Shown here one piece after another: positions 26,037 through 34,620 of a DNA stretch of 64,000 bases (position 1 is the first letter of the stretch; each line of letters begins with the position of its first letter). The stretch lies in contig JAFBIR010000006.1 of the NCBI GenBank assembly GCA_021531385.1, forward strand, positions 124,001-188,000, given 5' to 3'. The notes under the pieces were generated by a model. The model saw only the letters and a program-made list of their open reading frames with translations. It did not search any database and was not told the DNA's origin. The stretch comes from Parabacteroides distasonis. Its GTDB lineage: Bacteria > Bacteroidota > Bacteroidia > Bacteroidales > Tannerellaceae. The translations under genes were made by a program, and so were the position numbers.

Positions 26037-26807
26037 ATGAATAAGCATTTTTCTTGGACAGGTTGGCTTTGCCTTATGATAGCTCTCTTCGGGCTGATGA
26101 CAAGTTGCCAACAGCAGGAAAGCTCCCTGCGTATCATGAGTTATAACATCCGTAACCTGCGTGGCATGGATGACGTGCGCGATGTAGGACGTGTGGCCAA
26201 GGTGATCAATGAGGCGAAGCCGGATGTCGTAGCGGTGCAAGAGGTGGACAGCGTCACCGGGCGTAGCGAACAGACCGATGTGCTGGGATTGTTGGCCACG
26301 GAGACCCAGATGTACCCGACCTATGCCGCCGCCATCGACTATGACGGCGGAAAATATGGAGTGGGCATCCTGAGTAAGGAGCAGCCAATGAGCCATTACT
26401 CCCTTCCCCTGCCTGGTCGGGAGGAGCAACGGGTGCTGTTGGTAGTGGAGTTTGACCACTACCTGTTTGCCTGCACCCACCTCTCCCTGACGGAGGAGGA
26501 TCGGTTGCGCTCACTGCCGCTGCTGAACCAAGAGGCAGCCAAGGCGAACAAGCCGCTCTTCATCGCAGGAGACTGGAACGCCACACCCAATTCCTCCTTC
26601 ATCGGGGAGTTGCGTCAATCGTTCACCTTGCTCAGTGATCCAGGAAAGCTGACGTTCCCCGCCGACACTCCCAATCGCACGTTAGACTATGTGGCGATCT
26701 ACCGGACAAAAGATTTAACGGTGAACGTGAAAAGCACGCAGGTGGTCGATGAGCCGATGGCTTCCGACCATCGCCCGGTCGTCGTGGAGATCACGCTTCC
26801 CAAATAG
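26037..26807 (+). CDS. Endonuclease/exonuclease/phosphatase-family lipoprotein
   Basis: A 256-residue protein with a lipoprotein signal (LMTSC, Cys at about 23), so it works outside the cytoplasm. The EEP fold is clear: MSYNIRNLRGMDD (metal-binding Asn), VVAVQEVDSVTG (metal-binding Glu), LFIAGDWNATPNS (Asp and Asn) and the closing ASDHRPVVVEI (Asp-His pair). Exported Bacteroidetes members are often predicted to be phosphodiesterases or sphingomyelinase-like; the substrate cannot be told here. It lies between ltaE and the deacetylase/serine-hydrolase fusion with gaps of about 30 bases. Confidence 0.85.
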   Translation: MNKHFSWTGWLCLMIALFGLMTSCQQQESSLRIMSYNIRNLRGMDDVRDVGRVAKVINEAKPDVVAVQEVDSVTGRSEQTDVLGLLATETQMYPTYAAAIDYDGGKYGVGILSKEQPMSHYSLPLPGREEQRVLLVVEFDHYLFACTHLSLTEEDRLRSLPLLNQEAAKANKPLFIAGDWNATPNSSFIGELRQSFTLLSDPGKLTFPADTPNRTLDYVAIYRTKDLTVNVKSTQVVDEPMASDHRPVVVEITLPK

Positions 26808-26837
26808 TGTTTACCCATTTATAAAGCAAATAAAACC

Positions 26838-28703
26838 ATGATTCAACATTCCAAATTAGCGACCGCAGCAGTGTCGCTACTGGGTCTCTGGCTGAGCACG
26901 ATGCCAACGATCGGCCAAGAGACGCATCCCCGGCTGATTGTCCGGGCAGACGACATGGGCTCTTTCCGGGCGGCGAACATCGCCTGCCTGAAGGGCTACA
27001 CAGAAGGCATCGAAAGCAGTATCGAGGTGATGGTGGTCACCGCTTGGTTCCCTGAGGCTGCCCGGTTGCTCCGGGAGAATCCGGGCATCGATGTCGGCTT
27101 GCACCTGACGCTCACCAGCGAGTGGGAGAACGTGAAATGGCGTCCGCTGACCCACTGTCCCTCGCTGACGGACGAGAACGGCTATTTCCTCCCGATGATG
27201 ACCCCCAACAAGGCCTATCCCGGGAAGGCGATTTTAGAGAACAAATGGGACATCCGTGAGGTGGAGCAGGAGGCTCGTGCGCAGATCGAGCTGGCCTTGA
27301 AGAACATCCCGCAGATCAGCCACATCTCCGGTCACATGGGATCAACAGGATTCGACCCTCAAGTGGTGACTTTGATGAAGAAACTGAGCGAGGAATATCA
27401 CCTACCGGTGGTAGATCGTGTATCGGCGATGGAGGAATATGGGTTCAGCTATAAGGGCTATGAAGGTCCCTCGAAGAGCTATGCCGAGAAGGAGGCAAGC
27501 TTCCTGAAGATGCTCGACACGCTGGAGCCCGGGAAGAGCTACATGTTCATCGACCATCCCGCACTCGACAACGAGGAGATGCAGACGGTCGGCCACGTAG
27601 GCTATGAGCAGGTGGCGATGGATCGACAAGGGGTGACAGACCTCTTCACAAGCGCAAAGGTGAAACAAGCCATCGAGCAGAAGGGAATCGAGCTGATCAG
27701 CTATAACGAGTTGACAAAGTCCCTCCCCCGTGCCGCAGCCACGAAGAAGTTAGACAAGGCGTTCGATACCTACCTGAAAGCGGTAGAAAAATCGGGACAG
27801 GATCTGCACAGCGTCATGGTGCTGCAAGGAGGCAAGGTGCTCAAGGAGCAATGGTTGAGCGAGGGCAACGCCAAGACTCCGCATATACTGAACTCCGTCA
27901 GCAAGACCTTCACCGCCACAGCCGTGGGATTCGCCGTCGCAGAGGGTAAGCTGAAGCTGACCGACAAGGTGATCCGCTTCTTCCCCGAAGAGACTCCGGC
28001 CAACCCCGACGAGCACCTGCAGGCATTGACCGTGCAGGATCTGCTCACCATGTCCTCTGGGCATGATGTGGACCCGACTGCTTTGGTGCGCACCCCGGAG
28101 AATAAGGATAAAAACTGGGCCGCGATCTTCCTCAGCGCTCCGTTGAAACATAAGCCTGGCACCTATTTCTGCTACAACAGCCTGGGCACTTACATGCTGT
28201 CGGCTATCGTACAGAAAGTGACCGGGGAGAAGGTGATCGACTATCTCTACCCTCGTTTGTTCCGCCCATTGGGCATTGTAGGCGCACATTGGGACGAAAG
28301 CCCGCAGGGCATCTGCACCGGAGGATGGGGTCTCTATGTAAAGACCGAGGACTTGGCCAAGATGGGACAGTTCCTGCTGCAGAAGGGGCAATGGAACGGC
28401 CAGCAGTTGCTCCCGGCCACCTGGGTGGAGGAGGCCACGACGAAGCATATCGAGTGTCGTCCGGCAGGCATGACCCCAGAGGCAGTAGCCAAGACCATGA
28501 AGGTGAAAGATAGCGACTGGCTGCAAGGCTATGGTTATCAGATGTGGCGCTGCCGACACAACGGCGTGCGTGCCGACGGAGCCAATGGCCAATATATCAT
28601 CCTACTCCCGGAGAAAGATGCCGTGATTGTCACGACAGCGAACATCGGGGATATGCAGGCGGAGATCAACTTGATTTGGAAACATTTGCTTCCCGCCTTA
28701 TAA
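26838..28703 (+). CDS. ChbG/YdjC-like deacetylase fused to beta-lactamase-family serine hydrolase
   Basis: The 621-residue exported protein (signal peptide ending near MPTIGQ) joins two enzymes. Residues about 30-305 are a ChbG/YdjC-type carbohydrate deacetylase with metal ligands in VRADDMG (Asp38-Asp39), VGLHLTLTSEW and ISGHMGS. Residues about 315-621 are a class C beta-lactamase/esterase-like domain with SVSK (Ser353, Lys356) and the CYNSLGTYML tyrosine motif. The two activities would act on the same secreted substrate, such as N-acetylated sugars or cell-wall fragments, but that is inference. The join is in continuous frame with no frameshift. It converges with folB, with only 2 bases between the stops. 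Confidence 0.85.
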   Translation: MIQHSKLATAAVSLLGLWLSTMPTIGQETHPRLIVRADDMGSFRAANIACLKGYTEGIESSIEVMVVTAWFPEAARLLRENPGIDVGLHLTLTSEWENVKWRPLTHCPSLTDENGYFLPMMTPNKAYPGKAILENKWDIREVEQEARAQIELALKNIPQISHISGHMGSTGFDPQVVTLMKKLSEEYHLPVVDRVSAMEEYGFSYKGYEGPSKSYAEKEASFLKMLDTLEPGKSYMFIDHPALDNEEMQTVGHVGYEQVAMDRQGVTDLFTSAKVKQAIEQKGIELISYNELTKSLPRAAATKKLDKAFDTYLKAVEKSGQDLHSVMVLQGGKVLKEQWLSEGNAKTPHILNSVSKTFTATAVGFAVAEGKLKLTDKVIRFFPEETPANPDEHLQALTVQDLLTMSSGHDVDPTALVRTPENKDKNWAAIFLSAPLKHKPGTYFCYNSLGTYMLSAIVQKVTGEKVIDYLYPRLFRPLGIVGAHWDESPQGICTGGWGLYVKTEDLAKMGQFLLQKGQWNGQQLLPATWVEEATTKHIECRPAGMTPEAVAKTMKVKDSDWLQGYGYQMWRCRHNGVRADGANGQYIILLPEKDAVIVTTANIGDMQAEINLIWKHLLPAL

Positions 28704-28705
28704 GC

Positions 28706-29065
28706 TCAAAAGTCCACGCCCAAGATCACGCTGGCACTATGCAGGTCTCCTCCGAAAGGCGGATTCAATTTTGACAGCGTGATCTCAGCGGCTTGCAAGG
28801 TAGGAAAACGGTGGTGCAGGGCCTTCAAGATGCGTCCGGCCACATGCTCTAACAGGCGGGAAGGGATGCGCATCTCTTCCCGCACTGTTTCATAGACCTC
28901 CGCATAATTGATCGTATCCTCCAACCGGTCGCTCTCCACCGCCCGCTGCAACGGGGCAGTCAACGTCAGATCCACCAGAAAAGTATTCCCTACCTGTCGC
29001 TCCTGTTCAGCCACACCATGATAGGCATAAAAACGCATCGCCTGTAATCGAATTTTCGTCGTCAT
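28706..29065 (-). CDS. folB: Dihydroneopterin aldolase
   Basis: A 119-residue cytoplasmic enzyme of folate synthesis that converts 7,8-dihydroneopterin to 6-hydroxymethyl-7,8-dihydropterin and glycolaldehyde. Family motifs are FYAYHGVAEQERQVGNTFLVDL near the N-terminus, DTINYAEVYETV at about 49, LLEHVAGRI at about 71 and the KLNPP segment at about 99. The length is typical. A -7 box at 29102-29109 on the minus strand suggests its own promoter. It is convergent with the upstream fusion gene and divergent from the bactofilin gene. Confidence 0.92.
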   Translation of the reverse strand: MTTKIRLQAMRFYAYHGVAEQERQVGNTFLVDLTLTAPLQRAVESDRLEDTINYAEVYETVREEMRIPSRLLEHVAGRILKALHHRFPTLQAAEITLSKLNPPFGGDLHSASVILGVDF

Positions 29066-29101
29066 TTCACTACTTGCTCTTTATTTGAGGCGGTAAAAAT
29101 A

Positions 29102-29109
29102 CAAAAGTA
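29102..29109 (-). promoter_or_regulatory. -7 box of folB
   Basis: Minus-strand TACTTTTG is a perfect TAnnTTTG box 36 bases upstream of the folB ATG. A TTTG lies 15 bases further upstream, somewhat close for a -33. Confidence 0.45.
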
Positions 29110-29164
29110 AAGGAGAGTCGCATACAAATCTTCACTTTTTATGTGATATGCGTTCGGTTTGCAC

Positions 29165-29172
29165 TATCTTTG
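29165..29172 (+). promoter_or_regulatory. -7 box of the bactofilin gene
   Basis: TATCTTTG is a perfect TAnnTTTG box ending 18 bases before the ATG at 29191. It lies inside the longer open frame and so argues for the shorter start. Confidence 0.55.
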
Positions 29173-29190
29173 CGACACCTAAAATTAAAC

Positions 29191-29562
29191 ATGACAATGA
29201 TGGGAATAAAGCAAAAAGAGGAACACAACGGCGGCGGTCTTCACAACGCCTTGGCCGCAGGTACAATCATCAAAGGTAACATCATTACAGAGACAGATTT
29301 CAGACTGGATGGCACCGTAGAGGGCGATATCCAGTGCAAAGGGAAGATCGTGGTCGGGCCAAAAGGGGGTGTCACAGGCAACATACAGGCAGCGAACGCC
29401 GAGATCTTAGGCCAGATCACCGGCAACGTAGAAGTCGCCGAAAAGCTCGTGCTGAAAGCGACCGCCATCATCAAGGGTGATATCTCCTCCCGACAGTTGG
29501 AGATTGAGCCTAATGCCCAACTCAACGGTACCTGCCGGATGGAGAACCCCCTCAAAGCCTAA
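29191..29562 (+). CDS. Bactofilin (polymer-forming cytoskeletal protein)
   Basis: The 123-residue product, from ATG 29191 (MTMMGIKQKEE), is a bactofilin. About 30 N-terminal disordered residues are followed by the right-handed beta-helix core, with hexad-like turns such as GTIIKGNIITETDFRLDGTVEGDI, GKIVVGPKGGVTGNIQA and the matching later turns. Bactofilins polymerise without nucleotide under the membrane and act in cell shape or in positioning envelope enzymes. The longer open frame (from 29143) crosses the -7 box and is unlikely. The stop overlaps the stop of the convergent vWA/RING gene by 4 bases, so read-through between the two could matter. Confidence 0.88.
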   Translation: MTMMGIKQKEEHNGGGLHNALAAGTIIKGNIITETDFRLDGTVEGDIQCKGKIVVGPKGGVTGNIQAANAEILGQITGNVEVAEKLVLKATAIIKGDISSRQLEIEPNAQLNGTCRMENPLKA

Positions 29563-31979
29563 GACTCCAAGAAGCGGAATTGGGTCTGGCCAATCTGGAA
29601 GAGATCGCCATGATGGAGCCGATAAGCCTTATGCAGTCTTAAGGATTGGCCTTGCCGATAGACCGATCCATCCAACACAAACAGGGTAGGTCCCCCTCCT
29701 ACCAAACGGATCTCAGCCTGTATCGGTGAGATGTCACTCTGCAGATCCCACGTAATCTGCAGGGAGCAGCTTACGGACTTACCGATTGTCACAGCCGCAT
29801 GAGGAGAGGCACTAAACCACTTGTAGAGCGCAATGTCCATCTCCTTGATCGCCCCGGACACATGCAGGAAATAGTGCGCACGACGGGGCATCACCTTGGC
29901 GATACTCACAGCAATACCTCCGGCAAAGACCAAATAGGCCAATATCAACAGCACCAGTTGAGACACATTCTCCATATCGCCCAATCCACACCAGAAGAAA
30001 GTGCTCACAAATCCGGCTCCACAGGCATACAGCAAATACTCCTTGTGAGGACGTAAACGGGTACGATAGGTGGAGGCAAACGCTACGCATCCAGCCACCA
30101 ACGACCAAAAGATCAAATCAAACAACAGGCTGGACTCGTAGAAATCACTCACGACCACCACACCACACTCCACCGCAAACAAGCCGAACGTGATGAAAGA
30201 GGCAGCCAAGGCTCGTAAGAGTATCTCTCCAAGACGCAATTGCCAAGCACGCCGATAGACCGTAATCCAAGACAGGGCCATGGTCAAGAACAGGGAAAGG
30301 TAAAAACCGAAGACCGGCAAGTGATACATATAGGGAGAGAGCGAAAGCTCCTCGGTCGAGACCATGCCCTCTGTATTCATGTAGAAAGAGAAATCCTGAT
30401 GGAGGAGGAAGCTGATGAAGTTGTCCAGCACATGATAGATGGTCACATGGTGAGGCACGACATAGCAAGCCCACGCCAAGATGCCCGCCGCTAACGCATA
30501 GAGCAACCACGGCAGATAGAAGGAGGCATTTCGCCGATCAAATAAATTATGCCGATTATAATAATGCGCACCCTCTGGACAGCGATGGCCATGCTCTGGG
30601 CAATGGTAACCATTCTCCTCCCAACACTCCTCGTGCATCACATGCTTACATTTGGCCACGATCCGCTCTCCCGGTTGGAAGGGAGCCTTGCAAAGATAAC
30701 ACTGCTCAGGTACCGGAATCTCCCCCACTGACATGCGAGGCCCTTGATAAGAGACAACATAGCGGCGACGGAACAGCTGATAATAGACAAAGGGTAGGAC
30801 AAACTGCAAGACCAAGTAGGCCAACAGCATCACCAACAAACCAACGAGCACCCCTCTCAACGTAAATATCCGTAAATCTTGATTACCGATAATCAACTCC
30901 TGTTCCAAACTACCTAAGGCGTAAGGCACATAGGCGGTTGCCAGCAAGCTATCCGCCTTGGTATAGCAACTCACCTGCAGGTAGTGGATACCTCCGAAGT
31001 AGAGTTTATCCTGAGGATTCAACAGTTCAAAGGCATAATCGTCATAATTGATATAGAAAGAGGAAAGTATGTTATCCACGAGTTGATGCCGATCAAAGTG
31101 TGCATAATAACCGCCGTTTGACTGCATACAGATGGACTGGATCAGGTTGTTCGGTTCCTCCTCTTCCTCCTTCAGATTGACATAATAGACCTCAATGTTG
31201 CGTGGCAATCGACGAACTTGTTGAATCAACTGCTCCTGAATGGAGAAATGATCCGGATCCAGCGGATAGTCATCCTCTGCATAGGTCACCCCATCCGAGA
31301 GGAGCAGCAAGGCCTTGTAGCGTGCCTCATGGATGAAAGGAGTCTGACTCTCTTGCAGCGTGTCAAGGGATGCCAAAAGCATACGATACAGATAGGGTCG
31401 GCTCTCCACCGCATTCGGATCAAAAGCCATCCCCCGACGAAGGGGCGAGGAGGCCTCAATGTAATTATTAATCACATAATTGGAGGCTGGCATAAAAGCA
31501 GATTGCTTTCCCTCAGGCAACATAAAGGAGAGGAAAAGGTTATCTTTCGAAAATAGGTTATGCAGGGAGCGCACATACTCCTGCTGCTGAGCGAGCACGG
31601 ACATGGGCTGAGTCAAATCGACCAAGACATACAGGTTGAGATCCTCCTCCTTAATCTCATCCTCACCCACATTCTCTACTTTCAACAATTGCGGTCGTAC
31701 ATGCTCTGTACACGGAGCGAGGTTCTTCCGCAACTCAGCAATCCGGATATCGACTTGCGATGTATCGTCGATGCTATACGCTCCTAAGTCTGTTGTCAGG
31801 CGTGCCTTCAAGTTAATCCGACAGTAATCATCGGAAAATGAAAGCTTCGTGATCTCCATGCCCTGCGAACGGGGTTTCATCCGCTCCAACAGGTTATTCG
31901 GAAGCTGTTCACAGGAGATCAATCCTACGCACAGCACGATTTGCAACAAGCTATTTATCCACTTATACCTCTTCATCAC
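29559..31979 (-). CDS. Membrane protein with vWA, RING-H2-like and FHA-like domains (candidate E3 and T6SS anchor)
   Basis: This 806-residue protein combines domains in an order I have not seen before. A signal with a lipobox-like LISC (Cys23) leads into a periplasmic vWA-like domain at about 110-310, with a MIDAS-like VLVDLTQPM (Asp121, Thr123) and LLSDG (Asp229). After a membrane helix at 375-402 comes a zinc-finger: C427-x2-C430-x13-C444-x-H446-x2-H449-x2-C452-x7-C460-x2-H463 (or C467), which is the RING-H2 cross-brace pattern. About six further helices (487-692) return the chain to the cytosol, where residues 715-806 form an FHA-like domain (VTIGKSVSCSL, LDGSVYRQGQ, GDLFQIG). RING and FHA would both be cytosolic. 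Last gene of the T6SS operon. TssR of T6SSiii also has a vWA-like part, so relationship of the periplasmic half is possible. Confidence 0.75.
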   Translation of the reverse strand: MMKRYKWINSLLQIVLCVGLISCEQLPNNLLERMKPRSQGMEITKLSFSDDYCRINLKARLTTDLGAYSIDDTSQVDIRIAELRKNLAPCTEHVRPQLLKVENVGEDEIKEEDLNLYVLVDLTQPMSVLAQQQEYVRSLHNLFSKDNLFLSFMLPEGKQSAFMPASNYVINNYIEASSPLRRGMAFDPNAVESRPYLYRMLLASLDTLQESQTPFIHEARYKALLLLSDGVTYAEDDYPLDPDHFSIQEQLIQQVRRLPRNIEVYYVNLKEEEEEPNNLIQSICMQSNGGYYAHFDRHQLVDNILSSFYINYDDYAFELLNPQDKLYFGGIHYLQVSCYTKADSLLATAYVPYALGSLEQELIIGNQDLRIFTLRGVLVGLLVMLLAYLVLQFVLPFVYYQLFRRRYVVSYQGPRMSVGEIPVPEQCYLCKAPFQPGERIVAKCKHVMHEECWEENGYHCPEHGHRCPEGAHYYNRHNLFDRRNASFYLPWLLYALAAGILAWACYVVPHHVTIYHVLDNFISFLLHQDFSFYMNTEGMVSTEELSLSPYMYHLPVFGFYLSLFLTMALSWITVYRRAWQLRLGEILLRALAASFITFGLFAVECGVVVVSDFYESSLLFDLIFWSLVAGCVAFASTYRTRLRPHKEYLLYACGAGFVSTFFWCGLGDMENVSQLVLLILAYLVFAGGIAVSIAKVMPRRAHYFLHVSGAIKEMDIALYKWFSASPHAAVTIGKSVSCSLQITWDLQSDISPIQAEIRLVGGGPTLFVLDGSVYRQGQSLRLHKAYRLHHGDLFQIGQTQFRFLES

Positions 31980-32002
31980 TATTCACTGTTTGATCCACAT
32001 AA

Positions 32003-32878
32003 TTATATAGTAGGAATCTCCGAATTATTCTTCTGGAGCATCTCCTGGTATTGTTTCGCATTCTCTCGTGCGGCCTTCAGCGCTTTGAGCTTGGATTGCA
32101 CCATCGAGAAGAACATCAAGATGATGGCTACCGCAGCAAAGGTCATCACATAGTCTTTTATGCGCTCGATCAGCGACTTATAGGCAGCAGCCTGAATTGC
32201 TTCCGACTTCTGCTTAAGCACCAGGTAGCGGTTCTCCAAGCGTGTGCCCTCTGTCGTCAACGCAGGCACTAACGCCACTGCCTCCTTGGCGGCCATGAAC
32301 TGCTGATCAACCTCCTGGAAAAGCAGTTGTTCTTTGCCTTTCACCTGCGCCAGCAAATCAGCGGTCTTCGCGATGAGCGAGTAGCTGATCGCCTCCTGTT
32401 CCAATTCCTCATACCGCTTCTCGTAGTTGGGGAACTGCCGCTCCACCTCCCGAAAACGGACGATTGCCTCCAGGACCAACTGCTGCTGATCCATCGCCTC
32501 AGTCACCTGCTGCTGGGATGTCTGAAACTGCGCCACCAGCTCCATCAGCAGCTCGCTCTGCGCAATATCCATTTGCATCAAGGTGTTGTAGGCATCCCAA
32601 CGCACGTTCAAACTGGTTAGTCTGCGACGCACGGCTGCCAGCGCATTGGCGGTCTTTGTCTGCGGAATATCTTCGGAGAGTTCGGTCAACTCACTGAGAA
32701 AACCCTCCATCCTCTCACTCATCTCCAACAGCAACTCCTCACTCAAAGCGGGCGCAGCCTCCTCCTGAGCAGGTTCCTGTGCCATTGGCAACAGCTCCTG
32801 CCCTACTGCGGTGAAGACACAGCTCCACAGTCCCAATAGCATCCAACCGATTACCCGCCTCAACATACTACTGCTCAT
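32003..32878 (-). CDS. Secreted coiled-coil protein with C-terminal membrane anchor (T6SS envelope candidate)
   Basis: A 291-residue protein I do not recognise. A signal peptide (cleavage near TAVGQ) is followed by an acidic linker and a long, almost wholly helical region (about 45-235) rich in heptad-like Leu/Glu/Gln. A single membrane helix (YVMTFAAVAIILMFFSMV) comes next, then a short basic cytosolic tail. The layout would span the periplasm with the tail inside, suitable for a tether between the inner membrane and the injection machinery. It overlaps the preceding gene by an ATGA (4 bases) and lies 23 bases before the vWA/RING gene. TssN-TssR proteins play such roles in T6SSiii, and I could not match it confidently to any of them. 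Confidence 0.6.
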   Translation of the reverse strand: MSSSMLRRVIGWMLLGLWSCVFTAVGQELLPMAQEPAQEEAAPALSEELLLEMSERMEGFLSELTELSEDIPQTKTANALAAVRRRLTSLNVRWDAYNTLMQMDIAQSELLMELVAQFQTSQQQVTEAMDQQQLVLEAIVRFREVERQFPNYEKRYEELEQEAISYSLIAKTADLLAQVKGKEQLLFQEVDQQFMAAKEAVALVPALTTEGTRLENRYLVLKQKSEAIQAAAYKSLIERIKDYVMTFAAVAIILMFFSMVQSKLKALKAARENAKQYQEMLQKNNSEIPTI

Positions 32879-34062
32879 TGTTTTAACATTGACTTCCGGA
32901 AATAATCCTCTGCCCTCCGGAAAATACCCAAAGCATCCCGTTGCTCCGGTGTGCGTACACCCTTCTCCTGCAGGATTGCTTGCATTGTGCTCATGATTTC
33001 CCGGCCTTGCGCAATGAGGTCACGTATCTCCACAGGGTCTTTCGTCACGGACGCCAACGCCACCAGATTATCCAAACGGCGGGCAGCGGCCAATAAGACA
33101 TCGGGACTGATCCCCTTTCCTCGCTGAATGGAGCTATCAGCGGCAGCGCTATACACACAAACCGCTTGGTCAATCAACTCCCAATAATGATTATACTCGC
33201 CATACAATTGTTGCAAGTCACCACAATCGGTGCTGTCTGATACGGACAAGAACTGCGACAATAGGTATTGCTTATGTTGATTAAAAACGCCTACCTCCTC
33301 TGAGCTATCCGCCATACCTGAAGGTGCCGTCTTCAGCAAACGGCCATAGGCCTGCTGGATAGCCTCCACACGTACCTTCATGCTATCTTGCGCAGCCTGC
33401 GATCCTATACAGGGATCACGGCGCAGGGTGATCGCATAGGTGGTTGCCAAGTCCTGATCCCATACAAAGCGGTATTTAGGTTTGGTGGGCTTGCCTGTTT
33501 CCATCAATACATAGAGATTCCGTAACGTGAAGGCAGCCTCCGTAGCTCCCTCAGCCACCGCAAAGCGCATAACCAACGTATCGTTGAGCAACGCATACTT
33601 ACCCGATTGCCCATCACCCACAGGAGGTAACGGAGTCAATGAAGCAGATACGCCGTCCACCCAGCGGTTGAACAGATGCTTGCCCCTCGGTTTAGCGAAC
33701 CGCTTGATCACTTGCTTCGTCAAATAGAAATTGGCTCGTGGGGAGACCAAGACCGGATAGGAGAGTCGTTCAGGACGCAAATGCTTCCGGCTAAAAAAGC
33801 CGGTGAACACTCGGTTCCGATAGACATCCTCCTGAAAGACAAATAGCGGGCGAGAACCCGACACCTTCAAGAATAACTCGTTGGTATGCTCATCGAACGT
33901 GATCATCACCTTCAACTCTACCCCCTTCTCGTCAAAAGGGAAGGTCAGCGCCTCCTCATAAGGCATACCCTCCTCCACCGAGAGGCTTTTCGTCTGCTGC
34001 GCATAGACGGACATCACCATCCAGAGGCACAATCCTATGACTATATATATCTTCTGTCTCAT
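32875..34062 (-). CDS. Periplasmic protein of the T6SS operon (envelope candidate)
   Basis: A 395-residue protein with a signal peptide (cleaved near SVYAQ) and no later membrane helix, so probably periplasmic. The first 220 residues look beta-rich (FDEKGVELKVMITFDEHTNELFLKVSGSRPLFVFQ). The remainder is helical with pairs of cysteines (DPCIG, STDCGDL, AVCVY). No catalytic motif is visible and I do not recognise the family. Neighbours suggest a structural role: it lies 3 bases after the E2-like gene and shares a 4-base ATGA overlap with the coiled-coil gene, so translation is likely coupled. It could correspond functionally to one of TssO, TssP, TssQ or TssR. Confidence 0.55.
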   Translation of the reverse strand: MRQKIYIVIGLCLWMVMSVYAQQTKSLSVEEGMPYEEALTFPFDEKGVELKVMITFDEHTNELFLKVSGSRPLFVFQEDVYRNRVFTGFFSRKHLRPERLSYPVLVSPRANFYLTKQVIKRFAKPRGKHLFNRWVDGVSASLTPLPPVGDGQSGKYALLNDTLVMRFAVAEGATEAAFTLRNLYVLMETGKPTKPKYRFVWDQDLATTYAITLRRDPCIGSQAAQDSMKVRVEAIQQAYGRLLKTAPSGMADSSEEVGVFNQHKQYLLSQFLSVSDSTDCGDLQQLYGEYNHYWELIDQAVCVYSAAADSSIQRGKGISPDVLLAAARRLDNLVALASVTKDPVEIRDLIAQGREIMSTMQAILQEKGVRTPEQRDALGIFRRAEDYFRKSMLKQ

Positions 34063-34065
34063 AAC

Positions 34066-34620
34066 CTACGCTTGATCAAAATAAATCCATCCATTCGGTT
34101 CACCCAGTTGCCTTACCCATTGCGCCACCCGCAGATCCTCCGGATAGGGCGGTTCCTGCTTGGCATGATAGCGCTCATAACGCAAGTAGTCGGCCACCCG
34201 CTCTACGCCCCAAACCAAGTCGGTGAAGGTGTTGAGCCGATTGAGGCAAACCATGCCCGCCATCTCTCCCTCATAGCGGATGTTAGGATGCCAAGGCAAC
34301 TGATCCACCTCCGCCGTCCGGACGAACTGAAAAATCGGCGGCGCATCCACCTCAGGGTAATCCTCCGGAATCGTCAGCCGCATCACGAAACGGGAAGCGA
34401 ACAACGGCCTTCCCGCTGACCCGATGCCACAGATGCTCTTGATGAAATAGTCCACCTGATAGGCAGTCGGAATGCCTCGACTATCCACGGCGGTCACGGT
34501 CAATCGGATATCGTCCCGATCCGCCAACCCTTTCCGCAAGGACTCCCATTCATAGAGCAACCGACGTTGCCGCCCCTTAACCTGGGAAGGGGTCAGGCAC
34601 AAGGAATAGGGTGTCACCAT
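34066..34620 (-). CDS. E2/UBC-like ubiquitin-conjugating protein
   Basis: The 184-residue product reads as a UBC-fold E2. Residues 80-100 (RLTIPEDYPEVDAPPIFQF) match the E2 segment FPxDYPFxPPxxxF. They are followed by HPN at 111-113, the tripeptide whose Asn forms the oxyanion hole in eukaryotic E2s, and by MVCLN with the candidate catalytic Cys125. Asn-to-Cys spacing is 12 residues instead of the common 8, a four-residue insertion. Trp137 corresponds to the Trp after the catalytic Cys. The start overlaps the 3' end of the ubiquitin-like gene by 44 bases, and no other Met exists before residue 80, so translation is probably coupled. RWD-type inactive relatives are excluded by the HPN and Cys. 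The substrate is unknown. Confidence 0.8.
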   Translation of the reverse strand: MVTPYSLCLTPSQVKGRQRRLLYEWESLRKGLADRDDIRLTVTAVDSRGIPTAYQVDYFIKSICGIGSAGRPLFASRFVMRLTIPEDYPEVDAPPIFQFVRTAEVDQLPWHPNIRYEGEMAGMVCLNRLNTFTDLVWGVERVADYLRYERYHAKQEPPYPEDLRVAQWVRQLGEPNGWIYFDQA

